64,000 nt of DNA from Durusdinium trenchii (GCA_963970005.1 CAXAMN010021951.1:36617-100616), one strand, 5' to 3'; counted from the first letter of the stretch, positions 12,778-25,204 are shown. Numbers and translations are program-made. The notes: a model not told the origin generated them from the letters alone.

Positions 12778-15700
12778 TTATGCAATACAAAGTCCATCAT
12801 CCGTACAGAAACCAAGATCCGCCTTGTCAATCATGACAGAGGCAAATCCTTGCGAGCTCTCGCGCATCAACGCCAAGAACTCCGCCGCAGCTCGTTCCTC
12901 ATCCTCCTCCTGACCCAAAACGGCGAAACGTGGCCGTTCCTCACGCCATGGCCGTCTACAGCCAAGCAGGCCAAGAATGCTTCAGCCGTCCCAATCCCAA
13001 CACATGGCTTTGAAATCTCTTCATTTGGAGCTCCACTTCCCCCCCACGCCCGGAACCCGCGCAGCGTTCGGTCGCCCGTCCTCTACCCGCAAGCGTTCCT
13101 GAACGCCGGCCACTGCCGCCATCGGCTGCCGTGCGAGCTTGGCGCAGCCTGCGCCTGCAGCTGCAAGCTGCAGCAGAGCAGCGAAAAGCTGCGCAAAGGG
13201 CCGGAGTGCCAGGTAGGCGCGCTTGGCCAATTTGAAGCCTTGGTGGCAACATGTGGCAATTGTTGGTCACCTCACCTGATGCAGAACTTCTAAAATCATT
13301 TGGGGATTTTAGGGTGCGAACGAAAGGATTCGAACCAAAAGATTTAGAATCAACCTCCAACTGTCAAATGCTTTTCACAAGTGCCTCAAAAACATCATCA
13401 ATTTCTGGGCAAATGGTCATCTGAATCTCTGCCTTAGTGGCATTTGTTGAGCCGCTTGCTAGCGATGAGCGCTTGCGCGATTTGTGCTGGAAGTCTCACC
13501 GGGGGCGAGAGTGGTTTTGGGTCGTCGCCCAACACAAAGCCGAAGTCGATGTGGAACAAATGGCCTGGAGGAACAGCATGGGACGCCCAAGGGGGGACAA
13601 CAGGCAGAACAGAAAGCAGGCGGAAGGCCTGCAATCCAAGAATCCAACTTCCTTTCACCCAAAGCATCCCCGGAGTCTGGGACACTCGGAGTCTGGGACG
13701 CCTTTACCGCGTTTTTGTCCGAGCCTGAGCTGGTTAAGCAAATGTTCTCTAAATGTCGATCCCCAATGCCGAGGACGTAGGTCACAACACAACTGGCTGC
13801 CACGCTGCCGCACAGGTTGTCCATGACCTGAATTGCCCACAGGCCATGCCATTTCAGCTGTCCATCCCAAAAGTGAATCATGTTCAACCCATAGGTCTGA
13901 ACAACCCATAGGTCTGAAATAACCCATAGATCTAAAATGCTGGGTGAGGATCGTCTTTGCTTGGCTCATCCATGTCGAAAAGTTTGAAAGTTCGCAGGTC
14001 TATGTTGATTTGAGACATGTGAGTTGCATCGGTCAACTCTCTATAGCTGTATTTCTGCCGGTTTGCTATCAATCCCAGAAGCACCTCAATAAACACAACC
14101 ACTTCATGACGTCCTTTCGCTGTAAACCCGAAACCTTCACTTCTTCCCCCGCCGCCGCATCATCCAAGTCGCCGTGTCCACCGTCATCGACTTGGGCCGA
14201 TGCTCCGACAGCCAGGCCATGACGTTCCCCCGCGAGTGGCGGAGGACTTCGGTCAAACAGGTCGACTCCGGAACAAACTTCACCTGATTCGACGGGGGAA
14301 AACCTCCGTCTCTTTTTCCGTTGGTGGAAGGAAAGAAGAGTCGCAGTCGGGGAATAGAAACCGTCCGCGGTCCGTTTGGAATTCAACTGCTTGGGTCCTG
14401 TAGGTATTTACAGAAAAGAACAACACCGTTCCAGTGTGGCACACTGCAAACCGGTTTTTTTTCGTCTTCAGGAGGGGATAGGGACTTGCACAGTAAGTAG
14501 CCGAAATGCATCTGTGACTTGCATCAATCCCGAGGAGAACAAGTCTGACCTAAATTAGTCTGGTTGGTGAGTTTGTCCGTGGCCCCGTTCTGTTGCTCCT
14601 CTCTGCGGCGGCCCCGACATTCTAAGGTCAGCACGAAACAACTCACAAACGTTCTGTCAACCCTAGTCCAACAAACAACCAGGGCAAGCTGCATAGCCAG
14701 CATTGGGTGTCACTGCCAGCACCTGAAACTCAGCCAGCTGCAGCAACTGAACATCCTCTGGCAGCAGGTGAGCTTGCCAAACGCGGCCCATCAACGACAT
14801 CAACCTGAAACGGCCCCACGGGAGAGAAAGCTGTGGCGAAGACTGAGGGAAAGGCGAGTCTATCGAACCTGAGGGGACCTGGGATCTGTCCCAGCTAAAG
14901 ACTCAACAGCTGAGTCGAACGCATCCAAAAAACTCCAGCATCAGCTGGTCTTGCCGCAAGTCATCGCCGACCTTGACCAAATATCTCTCAATCAGCTCTG
15001 GCTCGCACGGGCTCGGGCTTGGCGGCATCGGGCCATCCACAGACTTCTTCATCCGGCACACGAGCATCATGGGAGACTGCTTGGATGAAAGCACTTCGCT
15101 TTCCTGGCCATGGTGACTTGGTGGAGAACTTCATATTGACATAATTACAAAAGCTTTGAATGTTTCCCATGTTTCGCTGCATCGAATCTTGCCCAACACA
15201 GCATTTTGCCGAACCTACTGATCAGCTCCGCAAATCTGACCCCTACAGCAATATCAATTACCACACCCATTCATGCAAAAGCCCGCACCAACCTCACTAC
15301 GATCCATGTTTCTCATATTCATACCTCGCATACAGTGTTCATCCTTCGGCAAAATGTTTGCCACCTCCACCACGGTGCCGCAGAATTGCGCTGTCGGGTC
15401 CACAGGCAAGGAGACCTGCACCCTGCGCCCCGTAGCATCCCGTGGCGAGAGCAGCGAGACCGTCGGGGCACTTGAGGACATTCTCAGGGAAGCCTTGAGC
15501 GTTGAGACAGTCAGGCCGTTAGGCCATGCTAGGCCGCTTGGTGACGCAGGGGGCGGAGTGAAGCTGTGAAACAGGTGTAGTTGTGCAACTGGCGAGCTGA
15601 ACAAGAATAAGCACCCATACTTGCCGCACCCCGATTGCTCGGCATCGCCGAAAAACGTCCTCCTGCCTCATCTTCTTGGGCAGCTTCCCCAGTTTCACCA

Positions 15701-16091
15701 CGCGCTTCAGCGAAGCTGCGCTGGAGTGCCTCCCGGAGAACCTGCACTGGACCAGGGGCACAGCAAGATGCTGCCCGTGTCCAACCGAATGACAGCATGT
15801 GGCCCCCCAGAAGTCGGTGCTGACCTACACATTCTATTGCCCACACGTGGCCTCCCACCTAATGGCCGCCCAATGAAGAAAACCCTTAATCCCAATGGCT
15901 GCAGTTGGGCCCCGCAACCCCCACCAATAGGGAAACAACACCCACCCTACTTCCCCCCGGCTTCGGCCCCTCACCTGTGTCTTCAACGCCGCCCCCACGT
16001 GGCTCCGCCGCACGGCCGTGCTGAGCGCCATGTGCTGGCGCCACAGCTCCCGTTGGCGATAGAGGTCCTCACGTGCCAAAATGTAGAAATC
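12778..16091 (-). CDS. Class III (Vps34-like) phosphatidylinositol 3-kinase, catalytic half
   Basis: Phosphorylates phosphatidylinositol at the 3-position for endosome and autophagy traffic. Exons in matching phase: 16091-15975, 15741-15630, 15493-15447, 15415-15365, 15103-14934, 14804-14690, 14283-14173, 13827-13725, 13564-13442, 13238-13087 and 12939-12778 (stop). Motifs in order: LPVDPTAQFCG before the N-lobe, SSKQSPMMLV, VKVGDDLRQDQLMLELM (the catalytic-lysine loop), VKFVPEST, the catalytic loop LGIGDRHLENICLTSSG, and the activation loop HLFHIDFGFVLGDDPKP. The last two exons match the C-terminal helices (KLAKRAYLALRPF, DEERAAAEFLALM). GIGDRH plus DPKP followed by a proline-rich step favours PI3K over PI4K. 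Half the donors are GC. The protein ends in an unusual tail (TDDGLCIA) without the tryptophan-rich end common in Vps34. The C2 and most of the helical domain were not resolved upstream. Confidence 0.88.
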
Positions 16092-16329
16092 CTCCAGGGG
16101 GATGGACATCTGGGACATCTGGTGGAAACATCTGGTGAAAACATCTGGGAACATCTGGTGGAAACACTCTCAAGGGGTCGCAAAGCTTGGGGGAACATTG
16201 AGGATCAGAATCGGATGACTTCTTGAATTCAGCGACATCAAGGGTTCTAAGTCTTTCGGGTTGATGGGTCTATCTTGGGGGTTCCCTGGTCCTGGCCGGA
16301 GGACGAACCCTGCAGAAGCACCTGCACCA

Positions 16330-16603
16330 ATGCCAGTCGCACGGCGCGATAGGTACCTGACCATCTGCAAGATGGGTCAGTGTCACAAGAATTTTGCTTC
16401 GAGCAATATCACGAAGCAACAGTCTACAGCGAACAGAAACTTTGAACATATCCTGCACGCTCTGCTAGTGTTCTCCAAACAAAATGCAAGCGATTCCTGA
16501 AACCATCCTGGTTTCATCATAGGGGTTGCCTCCTGCCATGCCCACCCTGAGTAACTGCTCGGGCACATGGCTCAGGATCCAAAGAAGTCTTCCCATCTCC
16601 CTC
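16330..16603 (-). CDS. Possible upstream exons of the PI3-kinase
   Basis: An exon at 16603-16546 (RREMGRLLWILSHVPEQLLR, AG|G acceptor, GTGGGC donor) is in phase 0 at its end, as the 16091 exon requires. A frame at about 16330-16365 reads TYRAVRLALVQVL, similar to the LVQ-x-L motif of the PI3K helical domain, but its phase does not link cleanly on either side. These are candidate parts of the helical domain. Confidence 0.35.
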
Positions 16604-17646
16604 CTGATTTGACAGGCCTGGGTGCTGCTGGAACATGTTGTGACAGTACATGTTCACTTGAACACTTCGATCATGTCCATGAATCAAAAGGAACATAATG
16701 GCTGTTGGAAAATTATGGGCAAGCGGCGCAGCAATTATATAGTAGTAAAATGGTAAGCTGCTCAAGCTAGTCAAACTTGCCGTCGGCTGTTGCAACATAC
16801 CAGTGGTGGGAGGTTAAGCCCACGAGAACACCGTAATGAATCAAGCTTAGCTAAAGCCGGAGACTGGCGCAACCCAGCCACACACCAAGGCCCAATAGAG
16901 GTCGCAAACGAAGTCCTCGACTGCGCGCAAAGAAAGCGTGGCACGCATCGACGCTAGATTGGCACTCGCACAAGAAATGGTTCATGCCTTTTCAAATCTT
17001 TTCAAGAAATTGGTAGATGGTCAATCAATATATTTTTTCAATATTTATACTATGGATTGAATTGGTGTCAGGCCTTTGCCTCCGCCATAAGGAGGTTCCT
17101 CTGCCCTCCACCTATCACCAAGCTTAGTCTATCTGAGCCTCCCTCCCACGAAGACCAATCCTTTTCTGCCCATCAACTCAGACTCCCAAAAATACGACCT
17201 ACCAAGGACCCCACCCAAACGGAATCTGCTGAGATCTCTTCTTCCGCACCACCAAGGTTCTCGCTGCTGGGTCATCTCGGCAAACTCCACTAGGAATTCC
17301 AGGAGCGGCCTCCGGAAGCCTTCGCCGGGCACCTTCCGCTCCCATGGCCTCCGGAAGGGCCGGAACCCGCACGTTCCGATGCATGCTGGTGGACACTGTT
17401 TTTCCTCTCCCCAGTGGAAGGGGATTAACCCTACTTGTGATCAAGCTTGAGATTTTGAGGGCCCTGACCCTACTTGATGTTGTGATGACCTGTGAATCTC
17501 TTGTGGCACCAAGTGTTCTCGAAGCTTGATGAAGGCCTTGGATTGTGAAGAGTTTCGGGCTGGGAATGCTGCCGAACAATCGACATGTGTTATCTCACAT
17601 AAACCAGGCACCTGTTGAACGTTGTTCTGCAAAAGCATTTCTTAAC
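16604..17646. other. No firm gene; one possible exon near 17.2-17.4 kb
   Basis: A minus-strand frame at about 17220-17390 reads FRRPLLEFLVEFAEMTQQRE, which looks protein-like and could be a further 5' exon of the PI3-kinase. Nothing else stands out. Confidence 0.3.
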
Positions 17647-17805
17647 TCATGAGCTGGTACGAGTACTGATCCCACTGGTCAATCCTGCAGTCAAATTGGC
17701 AAAGTTCGAGAGTTTGGGATCAAAATATGCCACCCGCCCCAGCCCAAAGATGTCCAAAGCCAAAAGGCCATTGTGGAGTATGACAATCCCAGCATAAAGC
17801 AGATG
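17647..17805 (-). CDS. C-terminal exon of an unidentified gene
   Basis: A minus-strand frame of about 50 codons ends at a stop at 17647. It contains a hydrophobic stretch (GIVILHNGLLALDIFGLG) followed by FDPKLSNFANLTAG. Composition is protein-like, but no family was recognised. A further minus-strand frame at about 18000-18120 (GYQLVWSDGSRWRRVDEQRW) may be an earlier exon of the same gene. Confidence 0.35.
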   Translation of the reverse strand, partial: HLLYAGIVILHNGLLALDIFGLGRVAYFDPKLSNFANLTAGLTSGISTRTSS

Positions 17806-19439
17806 CCAGCTGCGGAAGGATCAACTTCAGGTCCTGGGTGCCAGCTCCACGTCACAAAGGCTTGTCACGGCTTGTCACCTGGCTTGTCCAAATCATTTCA
17901 TCCTCACAAACACCTGCCAACACACATTATTCCCCCCAAGGCGGCCCAAACCCCGAACAAATCGCCTGGGCGTGTTCTGTACCTCTCCCTGACTCAGTTT
18001 GTGGTAGGCAGTCAACAAAAGCGACACTGGGCTGGTCCTGGTGCCAGCGTTGCTCATCCACTCGACGCCAGCGGCTGCCATCCGACCAGACTAGCTGGTA
18101 GCCATCGAACTTTCCATGGCGGCCATCGGACATCTCCTTGCAACGATGTTGCTGGGTGCTGGGTGTTTCCATGTGGAATGGAGTTGGTGCCTTATGGTAC
18201 TGCAAAAGTGTGGAAGCAAACTAGACGAAGCAAATATTCAAATATATAAATATCGGATAATATATAGGTGTGGGGGCCTCCTGGATTGCGAGGGCCCACC
18301 ATCGTTCAGCGTTGCATCGCTCAACATGAAGCAAATTGAAGCAACAATATCATTATTCAGCACCCTCAACGCAATACTTAGTGAGGCAAAATCTTAGCCA
18401 AGCATCTAAGTGCCCCTTACTCACGTTTCCAAGCACTTCAGCACCAGCATTCAGATGATCAGAGCACTTCAGGATGCCATAGTCACTCACCTGAAGGTTG
18501 AATCGAGCTCCAGCTTCATTTTGGTAGATTCCTGCCCAGGGACTCAGGGACCAGGTCTGGACGACGTTCTTCCCGACCGATCCGATTCCAAACCGATCGC
18601 CCTAGAGGGCCGAGAGTACAGCTGGAGCAGAGTACCGTCTCCTCTGTTTATAGTTGGAGTGAACCATCAAGAGTCACACCTGGCCTTCCCAGGGCAGGGC
18701 GTGTAACCACAGCTCATCCAGGATGGCCATGACCAATCTGGAGCGATTCCTGAGAGGACGTGCAAAATGCAAGAGCGTAGGACTCCATGTGCTTGGAAGA
18801 CAGTGCAAACATGTCGGGGAAGTCGCTTCTACTCCATGTACTGGCAGCTCCCTATGCTATTATGTGCCCCGTATGCTGGTCGCCTCTCCAACATTGTCAC
18901 AGCAAAATCTGTCTTCAGGGCAAACTTCCAGGGCTCATGAGGGTCGTTAGATGTTACAAACTAAACCTCCAAACGCTCGACATCGTCCATGTGTTTCTTC
19001 CATCAACATTTGGTTTCTCCAACAGGGTCTACACCGTTCGGCAGCCCAATAAGACCAGAATCTTCGGATGGTGGACCTTGCTCAGCAGAAGCAGCAGCTC
19101 GAAAATACCTGGAGACACCAAGTATGGTCACAAAGCCTTCTCGGTTGAAACAGGGATGATCAAGGGTGCGCAAGGTGTCGAAAGCAACTTCGTCCTAACA
19201 ATGAACTGCCAGTGCCTCTAGCGGGTTGCGAAGTAAACACAAGCAGCACCAGACCTTGTTGTCTGTCTTAGGTCCCGTAGCACAGTGTTGAGCTGCAAAA
19301 GAAGCTGCTGCCCGTCTTCAAGGCACCTACCAACTTCTGGAGCCTTATGTCTGGCCTCTATCTCCAGCAAAACGCCATGGGCGACTTTGCCTCCCATTTA
19401 TCGTCCCCAACTGGGCGACTTTGAAGGTCCCCCCCTCCG

Positions 19440-20025
19440 CCACAGCGTGGCCCCTACCCGGCGCCTTCAAGTCCATGTAGCTGTCGCTGATGTGCCGGAT
19501 CACCGCTGGGCCGAAGCCGGCTCGTGTCCTGAGGCCGGGGCCATGTACTATGGTTGGGTGACGGGGGGGGTAGGAAGATAAGGGCCGATCAATGACGTTC
19601 CATGCCTAGATATCAATGCACCTCGAAGCATTGCAAGTTTGGAGAGAAGTCAAGCGTACTGCAAGCTAGTTTTAGAGTAAATATTCACGAATGCCATTTG
19701 CCATCAGGAGCTCCCACCATCAGATCATCCACACAGACCTTGTGAAAGAATATGCAACACAACTGAACCCAAGGCCTCCCAGCTCCAGCTGAGGAGCAGC
19801 AGATGCTGGAACCGGCTCTGGATAGCCATGAACCGGGGTGAAGTAGCGTTGGTCTTTCTCTCGCCGGCGCTGGGGCACCAAGGTCCACACAAAGAGTGCA
19901 TTGAGCAGCCTGAGTGTGGAAAATTGGGTTGATGGTTGAAGGAGAGGGATCGAGGGAGAGAGGATCACACATAAAGAATTTGCTGGGTGTGGGATGTGGA
20001 TTGAAATAAAGTGCTGATTCAACAC
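19440..20025 (-). CDS. Possible exons of an unidentified gene
   Basis: Two minus-strand segments look coding. One at about 19800-19910 reads NALFVWTLVPQRRREKDQRY followed by a proline-rich run. One at about 19460-19540 reads TRAGFGPAVIRHISDSYMDL and stops near a GT donor. A short frame between them, VDDLMVGAPDG at about 19700-19740, resembles an FG-GAP calcium loop. They are not linked by phase and the function is unknown. Confidence 0.3.
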
Positions 20026-20562
20026 CTGCTAGCGGACGTCTTGATAGGAAGGCCCTTTCCCGTCAAAATGGCTTCGAGATGTTTCGATTGGTGTCTCCTT
20101 TTCAATATGCAAGGTGCCCTGCACGGCAGCCCATCAGCACAATTGCTGTAACAAAGCCAGGCGGCAGGAAGAAAAGGCAGAAGAGAAAAAGCCCCTGATA
20201 CCAGCCTCAATGAGACAAACAAGAAACATGTGAAGGCCTTACGGCATGTGTGCCAGGCTGCCAAGTGTTGCCACCTACTTAGTTCTGAAAGAAAGCCGCC
20301 AGCGGAATAGGAAGCTCCAATGTCTGTCCCAAACCAACATGTTGCTATCTGGCCCGTCCAGCTGCATTGGACGGAGCCCCACAGAGTGCACATGCCATTT
20401 TCAAATCAAGTTCTGTTCATTCACATGCGTCCGATCACGCTGACAGCAGCTGAGCACCCCCCCTGAAGGCACCGCCAAGGCACCTCTGGGAAGCTGGGCG
20501 ATGTCCACCGTCCAACGGCTATGGGGGCTAAGAAAGCCAGCTTCCTAGCAGGCTTGCACCAG

Positions 20563-20727
20563 TCAAAGCAGCCACGTAACCCACACCTTGCCTCTGTGCA
20601 CATACATGCCCGGTGAAGAGTTTGTGTCTACAAGAGCTTGAACCTGTTTGACACTCGGGTTGGAAAACACCAGCCAACCGTCCTGGATGCAACGCCACAT
20701 GACCACGAACTCCAGATACTTGATCAC
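20563..20727 (-). CDS. C-terminal exon of an unidentified protein
   Basis: An AG|G acceptor at 20727 opens a 54-codon frame ending in TGA at 20563. It begins VIKYLEFVVMWRCIQDGW and ends HRGKVWVTWLL. It is rich in aromatic and branched residues, as in a membrane or packed domain, and no family is recognised. The neighbouring minus-strand exons at 21.0-21.2 and 22.0 kb have a similar character and may be the same gene. Confidence 0.4.
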   Translation of the reverse strand: MIKYLEFVVMWRCIQDGWLVFSNPSVKQVQALVDTNSSPGMYVHRGKVWVTWLL

Positions 20728-20803
20728 CTAGGCAAAACTTCCACCGCCGGGTCGAAAGTGCAAAGTGGATGAAACAAAAGGACACCAGTGGAGGATGCAA
20801 AAG

Positions 20804-20850
20804 GACAAGTAGTAGCGAGGCACTTGTTTCTACTAGCTTCTTGTTACATT
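20804..20850. repeat. Dispersed CTAGTAGC repeat, locus 2
   Basis: Contains gtagtagcgaggcacttg followed by tgtttctactagcttctt, the latter shared exactly with the 30.9 kb locus. Confidence 0.7.
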
Positions 20851-21043
20851 GTTGTTTTCGTGTTGGATAGTGGCCTCCAAAAACCTCAGCGTTCAACATG
20901 CCAACATTCCATCTTGGAGATGAATGAACTCGCCCTCACAGCAGAAATTCTAATGACATTATGTATTATGTAATTAATTCCTTGCCAACACCTATCGATC
21001 AAGCTCCAAAGAATTTAGAAGCCTTCCAGGCAAACAATACTTC

Positions 21044-21220
21044 TCATCTTTGTGCCGTGCTGTGGGCAGCTTGTGCAAGTGCTATGATGGCCACACCTTT
21101 TGCCGGCCAAGATGCATAGAACACTTGATTCACATACAGGAAATGCATGCCGGGATCGAAAAACACCACGTTCACAAAGAAGAGCTGTGCAGAAACCTCG
21201 TTCAGCCGTGGCGCGCGAAG
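21044..21220 (-). CDS. Exon of an unidentified membrane-like protein
   Basis: After a CAG acceptor at 21220 a 58-codon frame runs to a stop at 21044. It includes AQLFFVNVVFFDPGMHFLYV and ends with GVAIIALAQAAHSTAQR. The hydrophobic pattern suggests a membrane segment. The plus strand here also has a 120-codon open frame, but with a basic, low-complexity composition, so the minus reading is preferred. Confidence 0.35.
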   Translation of the reverse strand, partial: LRAPRLNEVSAQLFFVNVVFFDPGMHFLYVNQVFYASWPAKGVAIIALAQAAHSTAQR

Positions 21221-21927
21221 CTGCGAGAAAAGCTGCGAACTTCTGCCGGTGCAAACTCTTCACACTCCGACAGCATGTGGCAGCCAAGCCGCCACGGTGG
21301 AGAAGAGGAAGTTGGCGCATCTGGACGTAGACGTGGAATCCAAGAGAGATTTGTGCGCTCGAGCGAAACGCAACAGTAAAGAAGTACCAGAGACGTCTAG
21401 CAGGAAGAGGCTGAGCAAAGGCCAAGGGCCTTTCTTGCCTTGCACTGTCCCGGCACATAACTGTCTGATGCTAGCGCGTGCAAAAAGGAATGCACTTGCT
21501 ACTTGCTTAGGCTAGATTGCGGTCCTCAAGCTTACTGGCCAGAAATCTCTCCTCCTCATATTGCAACGAACTAAGTCTCATCTGACCACGTGTCCTCCCA
21601 ACAACTGCCAAGTGTCGAACGGCCTGTATGAATCCCTCGTTCTTTATAGCCCCAAGTTGGTTTCTCTGTTTCCTCCACATTCCTTCTCCCAGCGGCTCTT
21701 GCAGGCATAGTGGAAGAACGCCAAGGTGGGCAACCTCGCGATGATCTCCACACAATAGTGAGCAGTGACCAGCTTCCTCAAAACCAGCTCGCTTTGGACG
21801 CTGAGATCTTTCTTGGGGCCGACGAAAGGCCGACTAAGGGCCCCTAGCCATGCTAGCTGAGGTTGGTGGATTTGGTGAATTGAAAAAACGCTTTAGCTTC
21901 TCCCAACTATATGATGCTGTTGGCAGA

Positions 21928-22130
21928 TCAAGCACTGATCTGTCTGTCATAGATGGCTGGTCCGCTCCATGTGAGCCCAAGAGTCTTGTTACTTCGCACG
22001 AAGACATCATCTACCCAGATGTAGAGCACGAAGTCTGCAATGCCAAAGCTCAGTGACAGATAGCCTGCTAGGAAGGCCACTGATAAGTGTGTGGAGCACG
22101 TGGCGCCTTTGATCAAGAGGCCCATGTGGA
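21928..22130 (-). CDS. Exon with transmembrane segments, unidentified
   Basis: The minus-strand frame reads SVAFLAGYLSLSFGIADFVL followed by YIWVDDVFVRSNKT, consistent with one or two transmembrane helices and a short charged loop. Exon borders were not set. Confidence 0.35.
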
Positions 22131-22860
22131 ACCTTGCATGTGGGCAGTTCGTCGTTCCGACAGGAGTTTCCCCAACCCGAACGTACGCACGCAAGCGCAA
22201 TGGTCGCAATTTGCAATGTGGTGCTGGCCACTCAGGTCAGAAAATGGGTCAGACCAAGACCAACAAAAGTATCAACTGTGGGACTTGGTGTTTCCAGACC
22301 TCAACAACAGCATGGTCTGACCAGCAAGTGGGTTTGTAACTGTAGAAGAAGAGGGACCTCCCAGTTCGACCAACCGATGGTTTGGGGGTGCCTCTATTGC
22401 AATATTACACCCCAAAAATGTCCTTGACATGCGCGCTGTGTTGGGGCGGCCTCTGATTCAAGCCAGCTCTGACCTGCTTGCCAAGGAACCACAGCGAAAT
22501 GAAGGCCTGGTCAAAGTTTCAAAGCGCTTGGGCCAAGGAGTTTTCAACTTTTCAACCCGGTGGGTTATGAACACAAGCACAATGCTTGATTCCAGATACA
22601 GCTTGCAATGGCAAGCTTCACTTTCCGACACTTTGTTTTTGCAGTGGTGGCAAAACCCAACGATTCATCTTCCAGCCTGCGGGATGTTGCCTCAGCGGGA
22701 GAAGCGCAGAATGCACACGCTTCTCCGGATTGCACGAGGTTGTAACAAGTAGCCGTGTCGTCAAGAGCTGATGACTCTGCGGTTGTCTATCAGAGCTGTG
22801 CCTTCGTACCTGGATCTTTGATTGCACAGCCTTTTCTTAGAGTCTTAGAGGTTCACCAAG

Positions 22861-23710
22861 TCAGCAGTCTTTGGGAAAGTAATTATTAGCTTGCCCCAAG
22901 TCAACAAGCACCGCACCTGTTTGATTCCCCAAATCACCGGCACTACTTTCACCTGTGTGGTATCCGACTGGTGACGCCCAGGTGCAGATACTCAGTTTCC
23001 GCACTCCGCGCATGGCATTCTCCCCAGGGCTCCCTTTTGGAGGGTTCGAGCTGGGATCAGGAGCAGAGGCCAGTGGCAGGAGAGGCTGAGACGCATCTGG
23101 GTCCTTGGCTAGTGCCAAGGATATGCTCTGCGGGGGGGAACCTTGGAAGAACCAACCCGGAGACTCCACACCCACCGCAGAAAAGAGCGCCCTCCGAATG
23201 GCTGATGGTCCGAAAGCTTCTTGTTCCATCCACACAAGTGCTAAGAGATTAAACTCAACACACAGAGCCGAAATTCATCTCGAACCTCTTCTGTGTGTTA
23301 GTTGGGTGTTTTAACACAATGCTGGGATCTTCCCCATCCTTCCTTTCCCTCAACTCACCGAGGAGAACACACGAGATGTGGCGCAAGTTGAGAGGACTTG
23401 AGCAATGAGGAGAACAGACTCAACGGTTGAGCCAGCTAGACCTTGATGAGGGTGGATCAGCATTGCACCAATCTGAATCCCACGCTCCCACACCCAAAGA
23501 AGTGACTTCTTGCCTAAACCCAAAGCCCATGCCATGTGCGACGCAAAATGCCGCCTTGAGCGACAATTGCCGCCGCATGGCGCCGCTGGGCTCTGGAGCA
23601 CGCAACGCACGCAACGCACGCAACGAAAACTGCAGCCCAGTCGCCATGGCACGATACTTCGGCCGAGGCCGACCACCCGACAGGACCTTGTCCGCCATCC
23701 TAAGCATCAA
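22861..23710 (-). CDS. Two possible exons, unidentified
   Basis: A 124-codon minus-strand frame ends at 22861 and is rich in proline and serine. A second at about 23420-23710 starts with a stretch (MATGLQFSLRALRALRAP) that resembles an amphipathic organelle presequence. The latter overlaps a short acgca tandem repeat at about 23602-23626, so its reading is suspect. No family recognised. Confidence 0.25.
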
Positions 23711-24359
23711 CCATCCACTTTGGGATGTTTCTGTTCATCCCAGTCTCCATCCCAGTCTCTATGCTCATCTATACTCATCTATACTCACTACTCTCCACTT
23801 ACTACTCTCTCTCTCTCTCTCGTGCTGCGGGCATAACTCTCTCGCTGCCTCAACGCGGCACCCCTGCCTCTGCCCAGTGCAACCAGCCCATAAAGCTGAT
23901 CTGACCCCATGTTTGCGCTTGTGTCTTTCTTTCATGACACCGAAAAGACTCCTGAACTCCCTGGGCCAACTGGGCCAACCTGCTCGTCCCTTCACCTGTT
24001 CCCGCTACGAGTGGCTCCCACACCGCCGCCACCTGCAGCATGGAGGTCACCACGGCGACCACGGTCCCGTGGGCTCGGTGCCGCAGACCCGACCAATGAG
24101 CTCGCATCGTGACCACGGTCAACGTGGTCGAAAGCAACCTGAGGTCGTGGTCGTGGTCGTGGTCCAACAGCTCGGTCGTAAGGTCCGAGGTCGTCCGATA
24201 GTCTGGAGAGGAAAAACCGAACAGGAACTGACAGGAACTGACACGATCAAAGGAAACAAGTGCCTTCGGACCTGCTTCGTACATTCGTAGGTGGAGAAAT
24301 GAAGCTGAAAAGTTTCAGATTTCAGTCCAAGGCTGCAACAAAAATCATAACCTTGGCCA

Positions 24360-25204
24360 GGCTGCAAGCCCAATACCATTGGGGTGATTGAAGGGCCACT
24401 GTCGCCTCCGGCATACCTTGGTGGCCCAGCTGCAACTCGTGGGTGCCATCTTCCCCCATCCTCCCCCATTTTAATTGAAAAACCTCTTGATATGAGGGAC
24501 GGTCAAAACTCCTTATTCTTCTTCAGCAAAAAATGGACGTCATGGGTTTTGAGGTGGACCTTATCGTTTTACAGCGTTTTGAGTTCGTCGCATACTTATG
24601 ACCATATACAGCGCTGGGGTTATCGGTTTTGAGGTGGACCTTATCGTTTTGCAGGGTTTTGTGCACAAACCTACCCCTCTTTACTAAAGTGGTCTTCGCA
24701 TGTTTTGACCGTGGCTCATATGGTGGGTTTATCAATCAAGAGTCTACATCAACATCTCGTATTGCAAGCGAAGCGCACCACTGCCGCCACATCCAGTAGA
24801 CGCTGAGTGGTGAGGAAGATCGCACGAGACGACAGGCCCAGAACGCGATTCCAGGATTGCCACTTCATACCAGGGATCGCGCTCACAGCTATGGAAGTTG
24901 ATCAATTATATTCAATTATCCACCGGAGGCTTGACTTTCAGTGGGTCTTCTTTGGTCAAACGAATGGAATTCCACAGCTGTGTCCACAGCTGGTGCATTG
25001 CAAACATCTGCACGTCGTACTAGTTAAAATGCTGACTCACCGGCGACTCGCCGCAACTTCGGTGACAAGCTTCACTTGTGCAGGCCCAAGTCACATGTTA
25101 AAGATTGTAAGTACGGCATCAAACAAAAGCAGGTCAAGGGAAAAAAGTGGTCCCGAACTAAAGTGTTCGTCCTCATCTGATGTTGGTTCATCTTTGCTAG
25201 CCAT
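24360..25204 (-). CDS. Possible start of a fibronectin type III-like gene
   Basis: A minus-strand frame starting at ATG 25204 encodes an acidic N-terminus (MASKDEPTSDEDEHF). Two downstream segments fit a fibronectin-III fold: LGPAQVKLVTEVAASRR at about 25050-25100, ending at a consensus GTGAGT donor, and GLQPGQGYDF at about 24340-24420, like the L-x-P-x-x-x-Y-x-F strand of that fold. Exon joining was not solved, so this is a tentative gene. Confidence 0.35.
24544..24660. repeat. Direct repeat, 37 bp, two copies 80 bp apart
   Basis: The motif ggttttgaggtggacctta with the following cgttttrcag occurs at 24544-24580 and 24624-24660 with only a few differences, inside the presumed intron of the fibronectin-III-like gene. 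Confidence 0.75.

Noticed and set aside
19690-19740. A second FG-GAP gene from VDDLMVGAPDG
   Set aside because: A single short loop-like motif without a neighbouring blade in phase is too little; kept only as a remark in a low-confidence entry.
23427-24290. The longest plus-strand open frame (287 codons)
   Set aside because: It runs through ct and gtcgtg simple repeats and an acgca tandem repeat, matches no family, and lies antisense to coding-like minus frames. It is best explained by the lack of stops in repeats.
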